Source: Cavenderia fasciculata
Lineage: Eukaryota; Evosea; Eumycetozoa; Acytosteliales; Cavenderiaceae
Assembly: GCF_000203815.1 (NCBI RefSeq)
Contig: NW_004457624.1
Location: 2,666,001-2,730,000, forward strand
DNA length: 64,000 bases
Reading direction: 5' to 3'
Position numbers and translations under genes: made by a program. The notes under the pieces are model-generated. The model made no database searches. It was not told the origin of the DNA and was given only the letters and a program-made list of their open reading frames with translations. How positions within the stretch are numbered: the first letter of the stretch is position 1; every line of letters starts with the position of its first letter. Shown here piece by piece: positions 57,779 to 64,000 of the stretch.

Positions 57779-58454
57779 TCATTTTTAATCCCTCCTCACC
57801 TCCCTCAACAACCATCGTCTCACATCTCATCATCATCACCCATTCACTTTCCCCAACCTTTCCCTCGTACATAATAACAAACAACAACCAACAACAAACA
57901 ACAACATAACAAGAGTAGTGTCATAACAATACAACAACCACAGACACACACACTAATCACTCTTATAAAAGTGATAAAAAAAAAGAACATTATAGTAATA
58001 ATAATAATAACTAGTAATAACAAATACCCTTTTTCTTACCCTCGTCGTTTTTTTCAAAAATAATAATAATAAAAAATAAAAAAAATTAATAATAATAAAA
58101 AATATCAATCATCCCCTTGTATTATTAATCCTAACTCTTTCATATATGTACGTATATATATATATGTGTATATCTTTGCTTTGTGTTATATTATTCTTTA
58201 TTTACAATTGTTATATTTATCACCATTCATTCAGATGATTGAATGATTACCAATCCATTCATTATCGATTGAAATGATGATGGTGAGGTTGGAGTTAGGG
58301 TTGTGTATCCATCACCAATTCCAATCCGGAATCGATATGATGAACAATATATATCCATAGATTCGTTCGTTTTATCTGGGTCTATTTTTGATAAGCACGT
58401 TTTTAAAAAGTAAGAGACTTGTTGTGAAAGTAGGTATGATCACATTGATGATGA
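57779..58454. other. 3' region of rapA and convergent spacer
   Basis: C- and CA-rich 3' UTR-like sequence to about 57960, then ATA/AAT repeats. There is no gene before the convergent small membrane protein. Confidence 0.45.
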
Positions 58455-58670
58455 TTATTGAGCAGTAGTTGCAGGTTGTGACTTTGTTGTGGTATCTTCT
58501 TCAGCAGCATCTGCATATTGATTGATAAAGTTCTCTTTGTGTTCTCGTGTCTCTTTGTAAAGTAGTACACAAGTAGCAGTCATTGAAACTCCATAGATTA
58601 CATAGTTGAACTTTTGAAAGTTTCTTAGGAATCTAATTGACTTTGATCTTGAAAGATTGAATAATCCCAT
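58455..58670 (-). CDS. small single-helix membrane protein (71 aa)
   Basis: A single exon of 71 residues. A basic start (FNLSRSKSIRFLRNFQKF) that could act as a mitochondrial or membrane-orienting signal leads into one hydrophobic helix (YVIYGVSMTATCVLLY), then a charged region (KETREHKENFINQYADAAEE) and a Thr/Ala tail. The layout is like small subunits of respiratory or assembly complexes, but I cannot name it. It has C- and G-containing codons unlike nearby spacer, supporting real coding. Confidence 0.6.
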   Translation of the reverse strand: MGLFNLSRSKSIRFLRNFQKFNYVIYGVSMTATCVLLYKETREHKENFINQYADAAEEDTTTKSQPATTAQ

Positions 58671-59218
58671 AGTTGTTATATTGTTCTATCTATCTATCTA
58701 TCGTTGCTGACTACAAGTTATCTTTAAACAAAAGCTCATTGAATCCATTCATCTCTTTGAAGAGGAAAAAAAAAATAAAAAAAAATAAAAAAAAATCATC
58801 AAACAAAAAGAGTATAATAGTATAATACTATTATATTTCTATTATTATTTTGTTATTATAATGAATCTAACATATATATATCATCCATCATTATTATATT
58901 ATCATTACCATCTCTTATCTTTCTCTATACATCAACCATTATACTCTAGAGTTAGGTTAGTTAGGGTTAACAGAGATATATTAGACTTGAAATTATGAAC
59001 ACAATGAATAATGAATAATGATTACTTTGTCAAAGTACATTCGAACACAATGATAGCATCAGTCCAGTTTCCTTTTTAGGATTATATATTTGACAAGGGT
59101 TATTGAAAAAAAAATCAAAAATTGCTTTGGTGAAGATCGCAGCTGGGTTGCAAATCTTGCTAACAGTAACTAATCACTTCTTTAACTAACTGTACAAATA
59201 CAATTAACAATAATAACA
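58671..59218. promoter_or_regulatory. divergent spacer upstream of SOD2
   Basis: CTAT repeats next to the small membrane protein start (58684-58702), A-run/AAT blocks (58768-58800), and an A-rich element at about 59104-59125 some 100 bases before the SOD2 ATG. Confidence 0.4.
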
Positions 59219-60175
59219 ATGATTAGTAGATTTACATCAACCAACCTTTTAAGAGGTGCAGTCAGATATTATGGCTCAACATCAACCTCTTACACATTGC
59301 CAGACCTCCCATACGACTACAAAGCACTTGAACCGGTCATTGCCGGTGAGATCATGGAGATTCATCACAAGAAGCATCACCAAGCCTACGTCACCAACTT
59401 GAATGCTTCTCTTGAAAAGTATGCTGCTGCAGAGTCTGCCAAGGACGTTGCTGCCATGATTGGTCTCCAATCTGCCATCAAGTTTAACGGTGGTGGCCAT
59501 GTCAATCACAGCATCTTTTGGACTAACCTTGCTCCAAAGAATGCTCAAGGTGGTGTATCTCCATCTGGTCCACTCGCTGATGCCATTAATCAACAATTTG
59601 GGTATGTAAAACTTATAATAATAATAATAATAATAATGATGATTATGATTCATATCTCTTACTTACATTTCATTCCTCTTGTTGTTCTATATATATATAG
59701 TTCACTTGAAAAGTTTATTGAAAAGTTTAATGCTCAAACTGTTGCCATTCAAGGTTCAGGTTGGGGTTGGTTGGGCTATGACAAGGCTAATAGCAAGCTT
59801 GTCATCTCTAGCTGTGCCAATCAAGATCCACTCTCTACCATTGGTTTAACTCCACTTTTGGGTATTGATGTCTGGGAACATGCTTACTATCTTCAAGTAT
59901 GTATCAAGTCACTAAAAAACAACTGGATTATATATATATATATATAATGTATACAAGGTTACTAATGTTTGTTTACCGACCGATTTAATTAAATTTAAAT
60001 TTAAATTTAATTTTGATTGATTGATTGATCAATTGGTTGAATTTTAAATGAAATCAAATTAAATGAAATTAATTAATTTCAATAGTACAAGAATGCTAGA
60101 GCTGACTACTTGAAGAACATTTGGCAAATTGTTAACTGGAGTAATGTTGCCGAGAGATACTCAAAGGCAAAGTAA
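59219..60175 (+). CDS. sod2: mitochondrial manganese superoxide dismutase
   Basis: Three exons, 59219-59601, 59701-59896 and 60086-60175; 222 residues. A Ser/Thr/Arg presequence ends near [18 protein letters not shown]. Metal ligands are visible: His in [12 protein letters not shown], His in HVNHSIFW, Asp and His in [10 protein letters not shown]. The QGSGWGWL segment carries the Gln typical of Mn-type rather than Fe-type enzymes. It converts superoxide to peroxide and oxygen in the mitochondrial matrix. Joins use GTATGT donors and restore the Gly before SLEKFIEKF and the [14 protein letters not shown]-terminus. Confidence 0.96.
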
Positions 60176-61463
60176 ATGATTTATCAGCTGATGTCATATT
60201 CCTCAACACACCACACACACACCAATCAAAATACACTCTATGGAATAGATAAAAGATAGATATAGATAGATTATATATATATTATATAAACAACCACTAT
60301 CACCTACAGCCCTACCTATAATAACAAGATTACAACAACTTTATTTTATTTTTGAAAAATGGAATAAATATAATCACCATAAAACACAAAAAAATAATGT
60401 AGAAAAGAAATAATAATCAATCAATCAATCTATATAATAATAAGATCCATCTATTTTATTTTATTCTCTATCACACTTCCTCCTCACTCGTTTCTCAATT
60501 GATGAATAGTCATTTTTTGACAAAATCAATCTGTTGATCAATCGACCAAAATTCGGGGTTTCAAATCAACAACAAATGACACAAATTTATTATGGTTGAT
60601 AGGTGATATTATCAAATGATGTAGAAAGGGTTGAAATGAGGATTGTGGATGATGTCAGAATTGGAGGAGCAAGTAATGGATCAAAAACGAGTGGCTTTGA
60701 ATTTTCCAAAAGAAAGAGGGGTATACCTTTTATTCAAGACATGTTAATATTTATACCCATCATTAATAGTGATGGGATGGGATGGGGTTGATATAATATA
60801 GTTTAGGAGATTAAAACATATTCATGATAAAATAGCCTTTAACCTTGTCAATTTATTATATTCCATTCATTGGATGGATAATAGAATTGAATAGACTTTT
60901 TCTCAACAATCTACAATTAAAAATAGTGATAGAGTAGAGAAAGAGAGAATCAAAAAAAACAAATAGCATTATTTACCCAAACAATGGTAATCATTATTTT
61001 TATAAACAATTGTCCTTAGCTCAACACATCAGTGGGCAAATCATCCAGATAAGTAGGGGTTTGTGATGTTGACTGACTTTATAATTTAAGGATGATATCA
61101 TGAGTGCAAAGAGGAAATAATAAAAAAGACAAAAGAGTTGTTGGATAAATTAATTCAAAGTATAAATAAATGTAAGTTGTATGAGATGAATAGGGTGTAG
61201 GGTGGAAGCTAGACAGATATTGAAATTAAAACAACTTCAAACAACCCTTCTTCTTTCCTCAACTCTATAAATAGAAATTAAATAATTGTTTAATTAATTC
61301 ATTCAATTAATCAACCAACCAACCAAGCAAACAACCAACCAAATATTTCCAATTTAATTGTTTAACAATTAAAATTTATTCGATTCACCTATATATATAT
61401 AATATAAAATATAATACTCTTGGGATCCAATAAAAACTTTTTCCCAAAATAAATAAATAAACA
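60176..61463. other. spacer between SOD2 and the 65-aa gene
   Basis: About 1.3 kb, mostly AT-rich. A 62-codon plus frame at 60603-60791 is not supported by any domain or splice context. CAACCAACCAAC repeats occur near 61310-61345. Confidence 0.45.
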
Positions 61464-61742
61464 ATGTCAATAATAAGTAAATATTATTAATTTGAATTTC
61501 CAAAACTATATATTATGATACTAATACTATTATTTCTTTTTTTTTTTTTCCTTTTAGGTATTTTTTCATCAAATCCATATTTACTAAAAAGTGGTGGCCA
61601 ATTAAATAACAACAAAAATAATAATTATAAATCCATGAGTGATTCCTATTCCTCTCTAACAACAACAACAAGTAATAATAGAATAGTAGCAAACTCTGCT
61701 TATATAATTTATGAATGTTGGTGGGATGATTATAAAAAATAA
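61464..61742 (+). CDS. short Ser/Asn-rich protein (65 aa) with a 13-base first exon
   Basis: Exons 61464-61476 and 61558-61742, joined at GTAAAT...TTTTAG with phase 1 and forming Ser; 65 residues starting MSIISIFSSNPYLLKSGGQ. The tail ends YIIYECWWDDYKK. A start codon plus three more codons in exon 1 followed by a Ser/Gly-rich reading is the gene layout of the many dictyostelid hssA-like small genes, but the Gly-rich repeats of that family are missing. Family membership is therefore doubtful. Confidence 0.45.
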
Positions 61743-62687
61743 TAATAATAATCGTAAATATTAATAATAACTTATCTGATCACCAAACCCAATAACAATA
61801 CAAAGAAATAAATAATTCGAATCTGTATATCGACCTACCACGCTTGTTCCTTAATTCTAATTCTTGATCACGCAAATATAATATTATATTAATATTACCC
61901 ACCCCCCTTTTGTTATTACACTACAATTGAACAAACAAAATACTAGTTTATATCTATTCCAACTACTGACTGAACAATAGACCACCACAACACACTCATT
62001 TATGCAGAGACATACGAGTTGACGAGTGACTGATCATGCGTTTAACAGTAATTAAATGCTAATTAATAAGAACACATGTGATTGAATCTTTCCCAAAATT
62101 GAGATACGGATAGATAGACAAGATGGATGGACAAGTCAGACAGACACAGACAGTCACATGTACGATACAACTATCACCATTCGATCGAATTGACAGTTGA
62201 CAGTTGACAGTTGACAGGTACCCATATTTGTTTGATTCCTTATCTATGTTTGTTTCTTGCAAAAGCAAGTGTTGTTTAAATTGATGATGTTGTAGACGGT
62301 AGAGACGACTATTCGATCGTCGATGAATAGAATATCTAAACTCTCGTCGTCGGCTGTAGTATTGTTGTTGTTGACTGTCATTAATCGATTCCTTTGAATT
62401 CAAGATGGTCTATAGGTCACCTATTAGACTTGAGGTAAGTACTTAATTATTATAATGACATGAATGGTTCTTTGTCTCTTGAAGAAATCTCTTTGTCTTT
62501 TTTTTTTATTTTTATTTTTAATTATTTTTTTCTTGACTTTGAGAGAATGAAGAAGCAATGTGTTCAAAAACATACCAAAATTAATCATATAAATAACTAC
62601 TACTACTTCAGTTCTATAGACTTATAGATTAACAGATATTTCATCATCATCATCATCATCTAATATATATATATACATACAACAACA
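61743..62687. other. spacer with a 7-base tandem repeat
   Basis: GTTGACA is repeated about four times at 62190-62217. A C-run lies near 61903. A minus frame at 62059-62403 is rich in Arg, Gln and Ser with a possible GTACCT donor, and ATG at 62404 starts a ten-codon plus frame ending at GTAAGT; neither leads to a convincing gene. Confidence 0.4.
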
Positions 62688-62889
62688 ATGTCATCATCAG
62701 GAAAATACGTTGGTTTAGGTCCAAGAGACTCCTCTGAAAGTCCATTCCCAGACACATTTTTGAACTGGAGAGAGTTGATCTACTTTAGGTACATACATAC
62801 ATACATACATACATACATACATACACATGAAACAAACAAAAGGTAGATAGATATAGTTGTACTAACATTTATTCACATTACTATCTATA

Positions 62890-62934
<45 letters not shown>

Positions 62935-63386
62935 CTAGATCATGGCAAGCAAGCGGTCTTGTACCATTTGTTTATTATTTCTTATTCATTGTTGGTTTCA
63001 TCCTCTTTATTTCAGAGATTGTTGTTAATACCATTGCTTTCAAGGCTGGTGGTTTCTTCCTCGGTCTTCTTGTAACTATCAATCAATAATTCGACTTTAG
63101 ATAATACTCGTCGTCATTCATTGCTAATATCTTCCCTCCTTGATTCTAAAATATTTATTTATAGTATGGTATTATTCAATTTATTGGTATTGTATTTGGA
63201 GGTAGAATCATGGCTGAGGTCGTTCTCTCCATCTTTGACATTAGAGACAATATTTACAGAACTGCTGCTGGATCAAACAACGTCATTTCACACCAACCAC
63301 AACCAAACCCATACATGTCTAGCTCTGCATCATCTGATCAATACAACAATGCTCCAAAGTACCAAGAACCATACCAAGGAATTTAA
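62688..63386 (+). CDS. DUF4282-like membrane protein
   Basis: Three exons, 62688-62788, 62939-63071 and 63165-63386; 151 residues. A polar N-terminus (SESPFPDTFLNWRELIYFRS) is followed by two membrane helices (LVPFVYYFLFIVGFILFI and YGIIQFIGIVFGGRIMAEVV) and a conserved charged end IFDIRDNIYR, the pattern of DUF4282 proteins. A Gln/Ser/Tyr-rich cytosolic tail ends the chain. Function unknown; bacterial relatives are small two-helix membrane proteins. Intron 1 contains ATAC (62791-62824) and ATCT (62884-62935) tetranucleotide arrays, the second right next to the acceptor. Confidence 0.72.
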
Positions 63387-63724
63387 ACAATTCACCTTTA
63401 ACATACAACAAACAAACAAACATACAAACATAAACTCAACTCAACCCAACCTACTAACCTCAACACACAATATGTGACACTAGTAGTACTTCATCACTGT
63501 AAATTGGTATATCAATCATCTTAATCCACCAAACCAACTCAACTCAACCTATATTAAATACACCTTTTTGTGAATAAAGACTCTTTTTTTGATCGATTAA
63601 GCTTAATTATTAAATATATATAGTAAATATTGTATTTTCATTCAGACGACTCGACTACGAGATTTTCAAGTATTTATTTAATAATTGAAAGAGTACTCAG
63701 AGATAGACATAAAGAGATAAAGAG
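63387..63724. other. spacer before the last gene
   Basis: CAAACA-type 3' UTR-like repeats to about 63440, then AT-rich sequence. No further feature seen. Confidence 0.45.
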
Positions 63725-64000
63725 ATGATGTTATCAAGATGGACACAAAGTGTAGTTAGATGTACTTCATCAGCATCATTGTATTCTTCATTACAATCGA
63801 TTTCATATTGTACAACATCACCAATTAAAAAGATTAAATCAAATGTACTTCCTCCTCCTCCTCCTTCTTCTTCAACATCAGAACAACCAATAATAAAGAA
63901 GAAATCAACATATATAAAACGATCAGATCAACAAGCAATTGATTCGATTGTAAAGACAAGAAGAAGAGATGCTGAATATACATCAAATGATCAAAAACTA
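63725..64000 (+). CDS. start of a probable mitochondrial protein (cut by window end)
   Basis: The frame is open from ATG at 63725 to the last base (92 codons). The first ~40 residues are Ser, Arg and hydrophobic with no acidic residue (MMLSRWTQSVVRCTSSASLY), typical of a mitochondrial presequence. A short poly-Pro/Ser linker and a Lys-rich stretch follow (KKKSTYIKRSDQQAIDSIVK). No domain is reached before the edge. Confidence 0.6.
   Translation, partial: MMLSRWTQSVVRCTSSASLYSSLQSISYCTTSPIKKIKSNVLPPPPPSSSTSEQPIIKKKSTYIKRSDQQAIDSIVKTRRRDAEYTSNDQKL

Noticed and set aside
60603-60791. 62-codon plus frame after SOD2
   Set aside because: No homology that I recognise and no promoter or splice signals; single short frame in a long spacer.
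62059-62403. 114-codon Arg/Gln-rich minus frame
   Set aside because: The C-terminal half is a translation of the GTTGACA repeat and a Cys/Val-rich tail, which is unlikely for a real protein. A shortened first exon remains possible but unsupported.

Overview
The window looks like nuclear DNA of a dictyostelid social amoeba. The evidence is AT-rich spacers, long Asn- and Gln-codon runs inside otherwise ordinary eukaryotic proteins, short introns (about 45-270 bases) that mostly start GTAAGT or GTATGT, and a Rap GTPase, a Skp1 and a small cytochrome c oxidase subunit that read like Dictyostelium proteins. Base composition is less extreme than I recall for D. discoideum, so another dictyostelid group is likely, but I cannot name the species. 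Exon joins were worked out by hand from splice signals, reading phase and family knowledge. I found no tRNA or rRNA and no transposase, reverse transcriptase or capsid gene.

Layout. 0-12.3 kb: a GNAT acyltransferase, complex I subunit NDUFB9 (LYR protein), a 2,343-residue p400/Domino-type chromatin remodeller, ER membrane complex subunit EMC6, and a membrane-anchored cupredoxin-like protein split by a Gln-rich insert. 12.3-16.7 kb: a gene-poor tract of GGAT-type microsatellites, a possible small-RNA promoter, a perfect hairpin, short direct repeats and a decaying Asn/His/Ser-rich tandem-repeat open frame. 16.7-20.9 kb: a compact group with a retropepsin-like protein, a patatin-like protein lacking its catalytic Asp, an intact patatin-like lipase and a divergent LRAT-like membrane protein. 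21-30.4 kb: UEV/Mms2, a coiled-coil protein, splicing factor SYF1/XAB2, ribosomal protein L14, a cytochrome c oxidase VII-type subunit and an aldo-keto reductase.

30.9-43 kb: two inverted SLC35F3/F4-like transporters facing each other across a small surface glycoprotein gene, a two-exon 51-residue gene, COQ6, Skp1 and a cytochrome P450. 43.4-54.4 kb: a TARBP1/Trm3-type tRNA 2'-O-methyltransferase, an endoglycoceramidase-like GH5 enzyme and a double-FERM protein, all on the minus strand. 54.3-64 kb: RapA, a small membrane protein, mitochondrial Mn-superoxide dismutase, a tiny two-exon gene, a DUF4282-like membrane protein, and the start of a gene that runs off the end.

Most genes are housekeeping: respiration and ubiquinone (NDUFB9, COX VII, COQ6, SOD2), chromatin and RNA (p400, SYF1, TARBP1), adhesion signalling (RapA, FERM protein), and oxygen-linked ubiquitin ligase control (Skp1). 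The features most worth a second look are the lipid-enzyme group at 16.7-20.9 kb with its likely pseudoenzyme, the non-canonical splice donors in rapA and SYF1, the 51-residue gene at 36.3 kb, and possible structured RNAs near 14.0, 32.8 and 43.1 kb.
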